A stretch of DNA of 64,000 nucleotides from Kitasatospora sp. NBC_01287 (GCF_026340565.1 NZ_JAPEPB010000001.1:186001-250000), one strand, 5' to 3'; positions 34,601 to 42,609 are shown, counted from the stretch's first letter. Numbers and translations are program-made. Notes: a model not told the origin generated them from the letters alone.

Positions 34601-35616
34601 ACGTTGCGCAGGCCGCCGTTCAGCAGCCGGGAGGTGTCGGGCAGCCGCAGGCCCTGGGCGAGGATCACCACATAGGGCTCGGCGGTGCTCGGCGAGGCGC
34701 CCGGGTCGTGGTCGGGCCGGTCGCGCACCTCCGAGCCGAGCAGCTCCAGCAGCGCGTCGTGGCTCTCGGCGGCCAGCCGCAGCGGCCCCGCGTCGTCCTC
34801 CTCGCCGCGGTGGCCGTTGTGCGGCAGCCACTTGAGCCAGTCCCACTCGGCCTGCGCCGCGGGCCCGCCGAGCAGCGCGATGCGCAACTCCTCCGGCGAG
34901 TGCAGGGCCACCAGTTGGCCGATGACGGCACGGGCCAGCGCGAGCGCGTCGGTGCCCGAGCCGGCCAGCTCGACGGCGGTGAACCGGCGCAGCGAGACCG
35001 GGATCGGCAGCCGGGGCACCACCTGGTGCGCCTTGGTGAAGCGGCGCAGCGAGACCGCCGCGAGCGGCTCCAGGTCCTCCACCGGACGGGTCTGCGGGGG
35101 CACGAACTCCAGTGCCGCGCGGCGCGGTCCGAGTCCGATCCGCACCCGGGCGAAGTCCTCGTGCCCGGGCCTGCGCTCCCACACGCGCGGGCCCCGCACG
35201 AAGGCGGTCAGCCGGGCCGGGTCCGGGTTGTCCCAGAGCAGCGCGGCCCGCTGCGCGTGCGCCGCCTGGCGTGCCTGGCGGCGCTTCTGACCCAGGTAGC
35301 GCAAGTAGTCGCGGCGCTCGGCGTGCATCCGGCGGCGGCGCTCGCCGCCGGAGCGGCCGAGCTGGGTCAGCGTCATGCTGACCATGGCCACGCCCATCAT
35401 CCCGGACATCATGTAGGTGCTCGGCCCGGCGCTGCGCATGGAGAACATCAGCACCATGGCGCCGACGCCGAGGCCCATCGGCAGGTAGAGGAGCGCGGAG
35501 CCGAGGTCCGCCGAAGCGGGCTCGCCCAGCACGGGCGGCTCGGCCAGCTCCACCTCGCCCTCGGGCATGGCCGGGGCCTCGGCTCTGGGCCCGCGCTTGG
35601 CCTGAACGGTACTCAA
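31639..35616 (-). CDS. eccC: Type VII secretion ATPase EccC (FtsK/SpoIIIE type), 1325 aa
   Basis: Two membrane helices near residues 40-80 are followed by three FtsK-like ATPase domains. The P-loops read GATGSGKSE (residue ~474), GAPQTGKST and GDGETGKT; the first domain also has LLVIVDEF. This is the motor that recognises and drives substrates. I chose the TTG at 35616 because STVQAKRGPR is the usual EccC start, although the purine-rich site lies somewhat far upstream. The 43-codon upstream extension to 35745 is Arg-rich and unlike the family. It is the first gene of the ESX operon and is coupled to eccD. Confidence 0.9.
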   Translation of the reverse strand: MSTVQAKRGPRAEAPAMPEGEVELAEPPVLGEPASADLGSALLYLPMGLGVGAMVLMFSMRSAGPSTYMMSGMMGVAMVSMTLTQLGRSGGERRRRMHAERRDYLRYLGQKRRQARQAAHAQRAALLWDNPDPARLTAFVRGPRVWERRPGHEDFARVRIGLGPRRAALEFVPPQTRPVEDLEPLAAVSLRRFTKAHQVVPRLPIPVSLRRFTAVELAGSGTDALALARAVIGQLVALHSPEELRIALLGGPAAQAEWDWLKWLPHNGHRGEEDDAGPLRLAAESHDALLELLGSEVRDRPDHDPGASPSTAEPYVVILAQGLRLPDTSRLLNGGLRNVLLLDATGAMTGGPMVLRLTLREGKVEFPSGEATVTAEADALSAAGAQTLARALAPLRTGGSVDLADRGLESDLDLSALLGIRDPHGFDVAAKWRPRLEQSARLKVPLGVTDEGEVVELDLKESAQGGMGPHGLLIGATGSGKSELLRTLVTGLAVTHSSEVLNLVLVDFKGGATFLGMDRLPHTSAVITNLADEIHLVDRMRDSINGEMIRRQELLRTAGYSSLYDYEKARGGGADLAPLPSLLVIVDEFSELLASKPEFVDLFVSIGRLGRSLGVHLLLASQRLDESRIHKVEGHLSYRVALRTFSAMESRSVIGVASAYELPSAPGNGFLKIDTTNLVRFKAAYVSGPAPERVVGVATESAGEESGFEVVPFALARQGRLLSERIAELTAAREQHQERPAAPTEPAEAGESLLELLVGRLEEAGPPARQVWLAPLNSSPSLDELLPGIVPDPARGMSAPGPAGTGSLRVALGMVDRPYEQLRELLVADLSGADGHIGLVGAPQTGKSTLLRTLILSLALTHTPEEIQFYCLDFGGGGLASTSGLPHVGSVASRLDRDRVLRTVAELSQLLERREQAFADLGLESMTAYRAQRARGGVEDPYGDVLLVVDGWFTLRQDYEDLEPKVIELAARGLSFGIHVIASAVRWSELRPRLRDLLGTKLELRLGDPMESEVGSRVAQAVPHRPGRGITAGSHHFLSALPRLDGSAATADLTEATKAAVAEIDTFWTGPAAPGVRLLPTRLPVAQLPPPEGDLKIALGWDEQRLEPVRHDFSAQAHLMVFGDGETGKTNALRLVIRALTEHRTPEQARIMVADPGRGLLASVPEEYRVGYAVERDALAALATNAAVSMTKRVPGPEITPEQLARRDWWQGPRLFVVVDDYDLFGGATGTPSPLAPLLPLLAQGPHIGMHLVVARSTSGAMRAMSDPLLRRMWELGNPALLFSYPKEEGKFIGEAKPRTLPAGRAQLVTRRSVRLVQTGLVEGR

Positions 35617-36238
35617 CGCCGCGTCAGCTCTCCCCCGCCACCTGCGGCCGGGGCTCCGGCCGCGGCGGCACCGCCGGCTGCGGCCGCACACCTCGGCGCC
35701 GTCCGAACGGGAATCGCCTGCATGGCGCAACGCTCGCTTTCGCATCGCTCCGACGTACGGCCGAGCCGCACGCCTTCGAACCTGGTTCCCCCGAACGGCC
35801 CAAGTGTTTATGGTGAGTTGGACCGATGACTAGTCTTCTGATCCGTCGGCCGGGGGATTTTGACGAATGGCCACCTCCGCAACCCGTCCCGTCCAACTCC
35901 GCGGATCCCGTGGTTCGCTTTCCCCTTCGCACGACGACACCGGCTTCCGGCACTCGTCGGGGCGCCGGGCGAGCGGCAGGCAAGCGCCGGCACCCGACCG
36001 GGCCGCGATCCGGGAGCGGACGGTCCGGCGGGAGGCGGCGGAGGCGGAGGCGGAGGCGCGGGGGGACTGGCGGCGGCCGCGCACCGCTCGGAGCGAGCCC
36101 GGCGGGAGGCGGCGCGGCAGCCGGCGCCTGCGGCCCCCGTCCCTCAAACGCCCTACCCCGGCTGCCGGGGCGGCGGATCGCGGCCACGATCTGGAGAGGC
36201 ACGTGCGGTGCCGAAACGCCAACCAGAGGTGGAAGACC
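35617..36238. other. Divergent intergenic region between eccC and the 98-aa gene
   Basis: The stretch is 622 bp with no convincing gene; frames here give Arg/Pro/Ala-rich sequence typical of non-coding GC-rich DNA. A locally AT-richer patch near 35795-35850 (around GTTTATGGTGAG) is the likely site of the ESX operon promoter and perhaps of the divergent one, but I see no clear -35/-10 pair. Confidence 0.5.
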
Positions 36239-36535
36239 ATGAGGGTGTTGCTGACGGTCCAGATGGACACCGAGAGGGCGAACAAGGCGATCACGGGCAA
36301 GACGCTGGCCCACACCATGCAGTCGGTGTTCGAGCGGATCAAGCCGGAGGCCGCGTACTTCGGAGCGAAGGACGGGATGCGCACCGCCTTCGTCGTCCTC
36401 GACCTCAAGGAGCCGTCCGACATCCCGAGCATCGCCGAGCCGTTCTTCCAGGACCTCGGCGCCAAGATCACCTTCATCCCGGTGATGAACTTCGACGAGG
36501 TCCAAGCCGGCCTGCAGAAGATCTCGGCGAGCTGA
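36239..36535 (+). CDS. Small ferredoxin-like-fold protein, 98 aa (DUF3303-like)
   Basis: The pattern beta (MRVLLTVQMDTE), helix (AHTMQSVFERIKPEAAYFG), beta (RTAFVVLDL), helix (IPSIAEPFFQDLG), beta (KITFIPVM) is that of dimeric alpha/beta-barrel proteins and resembles DUF3303. The ATG at 36239 has a purine-rich AGAGGTGGAAG upstream. A strong terminator follows, so it is probably monocistronic. Substrate and role are unknown. Confidence 0.75.
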   Translation: MRVLLTVQMDTERANKAITGKTLAHTMQSVFERIKPEAAYFGAKDGMRTAFVVLDLKEPSDIPSIAEPFFQDLGAKITFIPVMNFDEVQAGLQKISAS

Positions 36536-36554
36536 GGCCGGCCCGCGCCGACGC

Positions 36555-36591
36555 CTGGCCCCACCCGTGGAGGAGCTACGGGTGGGGCCAG
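36555..36591 (+). terminator. Perfect 14-bp hairpin terminator
   Basis: Arms 36555-36568 (CTGGCCCCACCCGT) and 36578-36591 pair perfectly around a 9-nt loop. It lies 20 bp after the stop of the 98-aa gene and separates it from the following operon. Confidence 0.8.
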
Positions 36592-36719
36592 TCCGGTGCC
36601 TGCGGTGAACCGACGGCCCACTCCTCATGTCTCGCGCGGCCCGGGGTGTCCGTCGCAGACTGGTCGTGGGGGGCGCCGCCGGTTGTGGCGGTGACGTCTT
36701 GTTGGAGGAGGCGTTCCAG

Positions 36720-36917
36720 ATGGCGATCCAGGAAATGGCGCGTCCAGCGGTGACGCACCGTGCGTCGGAGCGGGAGCGGCTCGCGGCCACCGCGCTGATG
36801 GCGGAGCCGGAGACGGTGGTCAGTGACCCGCCGCTCTTCAGCCCCCAGGCGGTGGGCGCGCTGCTGCTGGGCCTGCTGCTCTCCCCGAAGACCCCCAAGG
36901 AGCGGGCGCCGCGCTAG
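36720..36917 (+). CDS. Small protein, 65 aa, function unknown
   Basis: The ATG at 36720 is preceded by GGAGGAGG at ideal spacing, one of the strongest ribosome binding sites in the window. The protein has a charged N-terminal half (THRASERERLAATALMAEPE), then a hydrophobic stretch FSPQAVGALLLGLLLSP and a basic tail. There is no Cys. It heads an operon with the 248-aa, 330-aa and serine-hydrolase genes. It could be a small membrane protein or a precursor peptide; nothing in the sequence decides. Confidence 0.6.
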   Translation: MAIQEMARPAVTHRASERERLAATALMAEPETVVSDPPLFSPQAVGALLLGLLLSPKTPKERAPR

Positions 36918-37020
36918 CTGCGGCGGCGCTCCGCGCTCCGCGGCCCGCGCGGCCCGCGGAGCAGGCCACCGAGGCCACCGCCGCTCCATGGCGGCGGCCG
37001 TGAGTGAAGGATGATCCGCC

Positions 37021-37767
37021 ATGCCGTTCACGGAGACCTCGCCGCAGGACGAGTTCGCGGTCGCGGTCGAGTGGGTGGCAGATCGAGTCCTCGGCGCCCT
37101 GACCGGCGCCGGGGACGTCGATCCGCCCAGGAACATCCCCGCCGACGGCCACCCGGACGCCCCCGCGGAGCCGGCCACCGCCGCCGCGCTGCGCGTGCTC
37201 GGCCCGGACCTGTTCGCGCCGGGCCTGTTCACCGGGATGCCGATCGACGCCGGGACCGCCACGGCGCTGGCCGAGGCGGGGCACCGCTTCGGGGCCTTCG
37301 AGCCGCCCGGCCGGGGCCCGGACGAGCTGGTGGTCGGCTGGCGGGACTGGGCCACCGCCGAGCTGCTGACCCGAGCCGGCTGGGCGGTCCCCGTGCACCG
37401 GCCCGACGCCGTCCCGCCGGCCCCCGACCCGCTCACCTCCCCCTCGGGCTGGCAGCCCTGGTCGGTCCGGATGTCCCAGCTCGCCCCCCTCGCGCTCCCC
37501 GGCCTGGACAGCCCGGTCCACGAGCAGGCACGACAGGCCCCGCTCGCCCTGGCCCGCGGCGCCACCCGCTCGGTCCTGCGCCGCGACCACCGCACGGCAG
37601 CCCGACTGGCCCGCTGGCTCGCCTGGCTGCAGGCGACCGGCACGCCGGTCCCGATCGAGGTCGCCCCGCTGCTGCGCCACCTCGCCCAGGTCGGCGGCGG
37701 CAGTGCGCGCACCACGCTCGACCTGGAGATCGCCCGACGCCTGCCGGCAGGAGAGCCCTCCCGATGA
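37021..37767 (+). CDS. Unknown protein, 248 aa
   Basis: The sequence is soluble-looking with a mixed N-terminal domain (AVAVEWVADRVLGALTGAGD) and a C-terminal helical part with several Arg-rich helices. I do not recognise a family. It starts 103 bp after the 65-aa gene and its stop overlaps the next ATG as ATGA, so it is probably made with the 330-aa protein and may be its partner. Confidence 0.75.
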   Translation: MPFTETSPQDEFAVAVEWVADRVLGALTGAGDVDPPRNIPADGHPDAPAEPATAAALRVLGPDLFAPGLFTGMPIDAGTATALAEAGHRFGAFEPPGRGPDELVVGWRDWATAELLTRAGWAVPVHRPDAVPPAPDPLTSPSGWQPWSVRMSQLAPLALPGLDSPVHEQARQAPLALARGATRSVLRRDHRTAARLARWLAWLQATGTPVPIEVAPLLRHLAQVGGGSARTTLDLEIARRLPAGEPSR

Positions 37768-38756
37768 CCGAGTCCCGGAGCGGAAGCAAGACCGAGGGCG
37801 AGCGCAAGACCGAGAGCGGGAGCAAGAGCGCGACCCTCGCCACCGCCCACACCGTCGCCGCCACCTCCCTGGCCTGGCTGCACGGTCAGCACCAGCTGGG
37901 TCGCGGCGCGCTCCCGCCGGACGCCGGCATCGAGCCGGCCGACCCCGACGGCGCCTACAAACCGCTCGGCGAGTACGCGCTCGCCGCCTCGCTGGTGCTG
38001 CGCGAACGGGTCGCGGGAGCCGCCGAAACCCGCCTGGCCCGCGAGCTGCTGGAACGCGGCTGGCAGCAACTCCGCTGCGGCGACCTGCTCTTCGACCGTC
38101 AGCTTCGCTACCAGCTGCTCACCGACCCGCTGGAGACCTACGCGCACTTCGTCCGCGGCGGCTACCGCCACCGGGCGCTGGACCAGTTGCTCGCCGAGCT
38201 CGGCGAACTGCGCTCCTCGCACGCCGTGGAGATGTACCCCAACCGCAGACTCGCGGTCGCCAACGCCCGCCGGGTGGCCGGCCTCGACCACCGCCCCGAC
38301 TGGGGCGCGCTGGCCGACGCGACCTGGCTGGGGGCCAGGCCCGAGCCGTGGGCGATCGACTGGAAGACCGCCTACGACATGACCCACACCGTCTTCCACC
38401 TCACCGACTGGGGCGCCCGCCCCGAAGGCCTGCCGGAGCCGATCGCGAGCTATCTGCACGACTGGCTGCCGGTCTGGCTCGACGTCTGGTCGGAGGCCGG
38501 CCTGTGGGACCTGGTCGGCGAACTCCTCATCGTGGACGCCTGCCTGGCCCGGCCCGTCGGCGACGCCAGGGCCTGGGAACGACTCGCCCAGGCCCAGCGC
38601 CCGGACGGGCTGCTCCCGCGCGACAGCGACCCGGTCGACGACAGCGATCCGGACGCCACCTTCAAGAACCACGAACACACCGCCGTCGTGGCGGTGGTCG
38701 CCGGCACCCTCACCCTGGCCCGCGCGCTCGGAACCGGCCGTGCTGCCACCGCCTGA
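37764..38756 (+). CDS. Helical protein, 330 aa (DUF6895-like, tentative)
   Basis: After a Ser/Lys/Glu-rich start, the protein is a long series of amphipathic helices. A striking central motif is YDMTHTVFHLTDWG, and a second His-containing motif KNHEHTAVV lies near the C-terminus. The overall look is an alpha/alpha helical barrel or toroid. I tentatively relate it to DUF6895 proteins, whose function is unknown. It is coupled to the upstream gene and overlaps the downstream serine hydrolase by 17 bp. Confidence 0.75.
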   Translation: MTESRSGSKTEGERKTESGSKSATLATAHTVAATSLAWLHGQHQLGRGALPPDAGIEPADPDGAYKPLGEYALAASLVLRERVAGAAETRLARELLERGWQQLRCGDLLFDRQLRYQLLTDPLETYAHFVRGGYRHRALDQLLAELGELRSSHAVEMYPNRRLAVANARRVAGLDHRPDWGALADATWLGARPEPWAIDWKTAYDMTHTVFHLTDWGARPEGLPEPIASYLHDWLPVWLDVWSEAGLWDLVGELLIVDACLARPVGDARAWERLAQAQRPDGLLPRDSDPVDDSDPDATFKNHEHTAVVAVVAGTLTLARALGTGRAATA

Positions 38757-39858
38757 GCCGGCTCCCGACAACCAGGCCACCGACGACCAGGCCCCCGGCA
38801 GCCAGGCCCCCGACGGGCGACCTGCCCAGGCCGACTCCCGGGAACTGGCCGCCCTCCTCGGCTGCCTGGCACCGCGCGCCGCCCTCTCGCTCGCCCTGGT
38901 CCACGGCGCCACCCACACGTTCCACACGCACGGCCGCACCGCGGGGGCGGCCGGCGCGCCCGTGACGCCCGACACGGCGTTCGAGCTCGGATCGGTGAGC
39001 AAGACCTTCACCGCGCTCCTGCTGGCCGAATCCGTCGCACGCGGTGAACTCCGGTACGAGCAAACCATCGACACGCTGCTCACGCCGCGGCACCGCCCGG
39101 TGCCGCGCCGGGGCGGCCCGATCACCCTGCTCCACCTGGCCACCCACACCTCCGGGTTGCCCCGGCTGCCACCAGGCCTGCCGCGCAGGGCGCTGCCCCG
39201 CTGGTGGACCAACCCGTACGAGGCCTTCTCGCCGGAGCAGTTGATGGCATCACTGGGCCGGACCCGGGTCCGCAGTTACCCCGGGAGCCGGGTCCGGTAC
39301 TCCAACTTCGGCGTCGGGTTGCTCGGCCGGCTGCTCGCCGACGCCGCGAACACCGACTACCCCGACCTCCTGGCCGAACGGATCTGCGCACCGCTCGGGC
39401 TCACCGGGACAGGCTGCGCGCCGAACCCGCGCTCCCAGGCGATCGGCCACGCGCGGGGCCGGGACCTGCCGCCCTGGCGGATCCCGGCGCTGCCGGGCGC
39501 CGGCGCGATCCGCTCCACCGGGCGCGACCTGGCGCTCCTGCTGCGGGCCCACCTTGCCGCGGCCGGGAGCCCGCGACCGGACGGAACCTCACTGCACACC
39601 GCGCTGCGCGAGGTGCAGCGGCCACGGCTGGCCGTGCCACGCGGCGGCGACCGGCTCGGCCTGGTCTGGAACCTGCGCCGCCGCGGCGAGGTCGACCTGC
39701 TCTTCCACTCGGGTGCCACCCGCGGGTTCACGGCCTTCGTCGGCTTCGCCCCGCGCACCGGGGTCGGGCTCGCCGCGCTGACGAACCAGGCACCGACGCT
39801 GGACGGCCGGTTCATCCAGGCCGCCTACGAGCTGCTGAAGTCGCCGACGGTTGCGTGA
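38740..39858 (+). CDS. Serine hydrolase of the class C beta-lactamase family, 372 aa
   Basis: The active-site tetrad SVSK lies in FELGSVSKTFTALLLAE, the tyrosine motif is RYSNFG, and a third-motif-like HSGATRGF appears near the C-terminus. These define the beta-lactamase/D-Ala-D-Ala-peptidase/esterase superfamily. The GTG at 38740 overlaps the upstream gene. No signal peptide is seen, so a cytoplasmic esterase or peptidase is more likely than antibiotic resistance. It closes the operon that begins with the 65-aa gene. Confidence 0.85.
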   Translation: MLPPPEPAPDNQATDDQAPGSQAPDGRPAQADSRELAALLGCLAPRAALSLALVHGATHTFHTHGRTAGAAGAPVTPDTAFELGSVSKTFTALLLAESVARGELRYEQTIDTLLTPRHRPVPRRGGPITLLHLATHTSGLPRLPPGLPRRALPRWWTNPYEAFSPEQLMASLGRTRVRSYPGSRVRYSNFGVGLLGRLLADAANTDYPDLLAERICAPLGLTGTGCAPNPRSQAIGHARGRDLPPWRIPALPGAGAIRSTGRDLALLLRAHLAAAGSPRPDGTSLHTALREVQRPRLAVPRGGDRLGLVWNLRRRGEVDLLFHSGATRGFTAFVGFAPRTGVGLAALTNQAPTLDGRFIQAAYELLKSPTVA

Positions 39859-40211
39859 GGCCATCTCTGCGATCAATTTCTGACCGTCACTCAGCTCCGT
39901 CGCGTGGAAGCAGAGTGGAAACAGAGTGGAAGCAGACTCGGATGCTGGTGTTCCGACCTACAACGCGGAGGCCCCACCCATGGCCTTGCCATGATTGATA
40001 ATGTTGACTATTGATGACTTTGATGTGACTGTGGGATGAGCACTCCGGCTGTTCGCAGGGGAGCCGTCCGCTGTTCGTTTCCCAGAGCAGCTGATATTTC
40101 TTCGCCATCCAGGGGGAGCCATGTCCGTGGTCCGGCCGTCCACAAGCTTGAGGGATACGTCCTGGACGTGCTGGCGGCCGCGTCCCTCACCGCCGGCGGG
40201 ATCGTAGGGCC
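39859..40211. other. AT-richer intergenic region with short repeats
   Basis: Two tandem copies of a CAGAGTGGAAACAGAGTGGAA-like unit lie near 39910-39935. The stretch 39985-40035 is markedly AT-rich and contains TTGATAATGTTGACTATTGA, which looks promoter-like on the plus strand. A strong AGGGGGAGCC site precedes a short ORF at 40121. No full gene is evident. Confidence 0.5.
40121..40207 (+). CDS. Possible 28-aa peptide
   Basis: An ATG with AGGGGGAGCC directly upstream opens 28 codons ending in TAG. The product is Ser/Thr/Pro-rich with two Trp and one Cys (RDTSWTCWRPRPS). It follows the AT-rich promoter-like stretch. It may be a leader peptide, a real small peptide, or chance, because the same region is also open in another frame. 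Support is the ribosome binding site only. Confidence 0.3.
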   Translation: MSVVRPSTSLRDTSWTCWRPRPSPPAGS

Positions 40212-40652
40212 TCACCGGCGCCGGGAGGCCAGAACGCGGCCCGCCGAAGACATCGCGCCCGGTTCGCGCACCAGGAACTCGTTCCCCTCGGGGTCGGCAA
40301 GCAGTCGCCAACCCGGCGCGTCCATCGCGGTGTCCACCGATGAGGCGCCGGCGTCCAGCAGACGCCCGACCTCGGCCGAGGGATCGCTGCCGACCCCGGG
40401 CGCGAGGGCCAGGCGCAGGCGGTTCCGGCCGGCCTCGGGCGCCACCGGCGGGCCCATGACCAGCGTGGGCCCGTTGCCGGCCGCCGAGTCGAGCCTGACA
40501 CCCCGGTCACCCTCGTCCACGATCGACCAGCCGCCGGCCCGCACCCAGAACCGGCCCTGAACGCCCGGGACGGCGGCGTCCTGGCAGATCTGGGCGAGCC
40601 GACCGCGGGCGCCCGCCGCGGGCAGCACGCAGAACTCGTTGCCCTCCGGGTC
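40212..40652 (-). pseudogene. Two-domain VOC/glyoxalase-like gene, 3' fragment
   Basis: The frame begins mid-motif with DPEGNEFCVLPAAGARGRL, the typical end of a VOC domain. It then encodes a full second VOC-like domain ending again with DPEGNEFLV. Immediately upstream an in-frame TAA and unrelated sequence appear. The missing 5' half lies at 44899-45236. An internal start near 40628 could give a 138-aa protein, but the whole is best read as a gene cut by insertion. Confidence 0.8.
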
Positions 40653-40695
40653 TCCGGAGAGGCGGTCTTAGGGGTTCTGCGATAGAGCCGAGAGG

Positions 40696-40724
40696 GCCCC
40701 GCCCGGATCGGTCCCGGACGGGGC
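40696..40724 (-). terminator. Hairpin terminator of the minus-strand cassette
   Basis: GCCCCGCCCGG (40696-40706) pairs with CCGGACGGGGC (40714-40724) with one mismatch. It lies 10 bp past the TAG of the 78-aa gene, at the end of the insertion. Confidence 0.65.
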
Positions 40725-40733
40725 GAGGGGGTA

Positions 40734-40970
40734 CTACTCGGCGGGGATCTGCGGAGCGGTCGGCGCAACGGCCCAACAGTCCAGCGCTCGGTATCGGAAC
40801 GTGCCGTCGGTCCACGGGCGGGGGTCGTTCTTCGCTCGGGGCGCGTAGGTCACGTACTGATACGGGCCGCCCATGAGGGTCCAGCCGTCCCGCTGGGACT
40901 GCATCAGGCCGCGCGTGTTGCCGACGCGCACGCCGCTTTCCAGAGTCTTGATGAACTTCCGAGCCATCAC
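40734..40970 (-). CDS. Small unknown protein, 78 aa
   Basis: The protein is rich in aromatic residues (GGPYQYVTYAPRAKNDPRPW, FRYRALDCWAV) and has no recognised family. GTG at 40970 and ATG at 40967 are adjacent possible starts. It is the last gene of the cassette, followed by a terminator. Small genes of this kind are common in actinophages and integrative elements, which fits the setting. Confidence 0.55.
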   Translation of the reverse strand: MMARKFIKTLESGVRVGNTRGLMQSQRDGWTLMGGPYQYVTYAPRAKNDPRPWTDGTFRYRALDCWAVAPTAPQIPAE

Positions 40971-41129
40971 GCCACCGCCCCGGTGAGGGCGTGCGCACCG
41001 GGGTAGGTGTATCCGGGGTCCGGAAGCCCCATCACGACTGCCCGAAGAGCTTCGCGCCGTACGCGCGGCGCAGCGAAGGCGAGGGGTCGTAATTTCAGGA
41101 GACGCCGCGACTATCCGGAGGATATCTGC

Positions 41130-41435
41130 CTAGTTCTTCCGGTGCCGACCGTTTCCCTTGCGCAGCAGTGCCACGGGGGTATCGGCCTGTGGCGGGGCAA
41201 AGTCCTCGCCTCTCCGAACGATCATCGGGTAGGCATCGGCGTAGGTATCGGCCACCCCGACCGGCTGCCACTGCTTACCGTCCCACTCCACGACAAGGCG
41301 GGGGGTGTCTTGGAACAGGTGTCCCCGCCGGACTTCGGCGTCAAGGGTCAGCGCGTCTCGTGTTCCCGGTGGCCGTTCTCGGTTGGCGCGAACGCCGTAC
41401 CAGTCGGTCACGGTTTCGTCGTCGGGTTCGAGCAC
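41130..41435 (-). CDS. Small unknown protein, 101 aa
   Basis: A GTG start at 41435 has AGAGGA at good spacing. The sequence PRLVVEWDGKQWQPVGVADT suggests a compact beta structure, with a basic tail (RKGNGRHRKN). No family is recognised. It lies 21 bp after the 90-aa gene in the same cassette. Confidence 0.6.
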   Translation of the reverse strand: MLEPDDETVTDWYGVRANRERPPGTRDALTLDAEVRRGHLFQDTPRLVVEWDGKQWQPVGVADTYADAYPMIVRRGEDFAPPQADTPVALLRKGNGRHRKN

Positions 41436-41456
41436 GGCTGATCCTCTCGCTCGGCG

Positions 41457-41729
41457 TCAGTCCGAGGTTAGCGGGCCATCCGGTGGAGTGGAGCCCGGCC
41501 AACCCAAGAGTCCGAGCGGTGCCCGCTCCCGGAGCGCATCGGCGTACTCGGTCGAGTCGTCGAACTCACGGAAGTTGGTGATCGGGTCGTCCGCGGCGTA
41601 GAGCATGGCGAGAGCACACGACAGGCAGAAGTCCTGTCCGGTGTCCAGGTCCCGCAGATTCGCGTAGTGCTGGCATCCGGGCCACTGACACCGCCTACGG
41701 TGCTTGCCGCCGTTCTTCCGTCCCGCCAT
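41457..41729 (-). CDS. Small Cys-pair protein, 90 aa (zinc-binding-like)
   Basis: A basic N-terminus is followed by CQWPGCQHYANL and, 18 residues later, FCLSCALAML. The paired Cys motifs (CxxxxC and CxxC) look like a small zinc knuckle of the kind found in phage- and plasmid-borne proteins. It begins 19 bp after the JmjC gene. Role unknown. Confidence 0.65.
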   Translation of the reverse strand: MAGRKNGGKHRRRCQWPGCQHYANLRDLDTGQDFCLSCALAMLYAADDPITNFREFDDSTEYADALRERAPLGLLGWPGSTPPDGPLTSD

Positions 41730-41748
41730 GCTCCGATGATCCGCCGCT

Positions 41749-42609
41749 CTACTTGGGTTCCTGGCCGAGCACCGAGAGACGCTGTGCCGAGCGGAGCCGG
41801 AGAGCGACGTTGTCGGTTGGCAGCTCGGTCAGCGCGTCACGGAACAGCTCGACCAGATCGCCGGCGAGCTTGGTGAAGTCCTGCCCACCGAGGTTCGGCG
41901 GAAGCTCATCGCGCAGGGCCTCGCTGTCCTCGCTCAGCTCCCAGAGCTTGCGCAACGCCCAGTGCTTCGTCAGGAGTTGCACTCCGAACGTGATGTGAAG
42001 GCTGTGTTCCTCGGTGGTCCGCCCCGCGTGCACCCACCCCCGCGGGATGAACAGCACCTGCCCGGCCCGCAGGGTGACCGAGAAGTCCGGGGTGTCCGAG
42101 GCGAACCGGGCCTTGTCCTCGGGAGAGAACCCGATCTTGGACCAGTTGTGATGCTCCAGCGGGTTCACGAAGGTCGGAGCGAACATGCGCCACTCCTTCG
42201 CCCCCTCGGCCTGCGCGATGAAGACGTGATGGCAGTCCCAGTGCCACCCGAACCCCTGCGCCTGCCCGGCCGGGGTGAGGTAGAAGTTCCCCGTCACCGG
42301 GTGGCCGAGCATGGCGGACAGTTCCTTGCAGAACTGCATGATCGGCGGGTAGGACCGGTGCAGGCCGTTGAGAACCAGGGTGTCGGTCGGGTGGTCCGCG
42401 GACGTTCGTTCGGCGGTCAGCACGCCGTCGCGGACCATGCCGAACCCGCCCGGACGGATATCGGGGTCGGCCAGGATCTCGCGGGCCGCCTGCCTGGTGG
42501 CGAGCTGTTGCAGGTCCGCCGCGTCACGGTCGTACACCGTGGGCACCGAGGGCCATGCGGTCCGGAAGGTATCCGGGTCGGTGACCAGTCGGGACAGTGC
42601 AGTCTGCAC
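41749..42609 (-). CDS. JmjC/cupin 2-oxoglutarate oxygenase-like protein, 286 aa
   Basis: The core GFGWHWDCHHVFIAQ gives the metal ligands His123 and Asp125, and LFIPRGWVHAG gives His194. The spacing and the EWRMFAP strand match the ribosomal-oxygenase type of JmjC hydroxylase (YcfD/MINA53-like), which hydroxylate protein side chains using Fe(II) and 2-oxoglutarate. The GTG at 42609 has AAGGGAG at good spacing; the 26-codon extension lacks support. Neighbouring small peptides, especially the 54-aa one, are possible substrates. That link is inference. Confidence 0.8.
   Translation of the reverse strand: MQTALSRLVTDPDTFRTAWPSVPTVYDRDAADLQQLATRQAAREILADPDIRPGGFGMVRDGVLTAERTSADHPTDTLVLNGLHRSYPPIMQFCKELSAMLGHPVTGNFYLTPAGQAQGFGWHWDCHHVFIAQAEGAKEWRMFAPTFVNPLEHHNWSKIGFSPEDKARFASDTPDFSVTLRAGQVLFIPRGWVHAGRTTEEHSLHITFGVQLLTKHWALRKLWELSEDSEALRDELPPNLGGQDFTKLAGDLVELFRDALTELPTDNVALRLRSAQRLSVLGQEPK

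Noticed and set aside
31603..35829. 1,408-codon plus-strand frame
   Set aside because: It is antisense to eccC, which has three P-loops and matches the family over its full length.
35867..36238. Upstream extension of the 98-aa gene
   Set aside because: The added ~124 codons are Arg/Pro/Ala-rich and resemble no fold; the ATG at 36239 has a ribosome binding site and starts a clean beta strand.
40212..40628. Intact 138-aa VOC protein
   Set aside because: The frame starts in mid-domain and the matching front half is found across the insertion, so it is a fragment.
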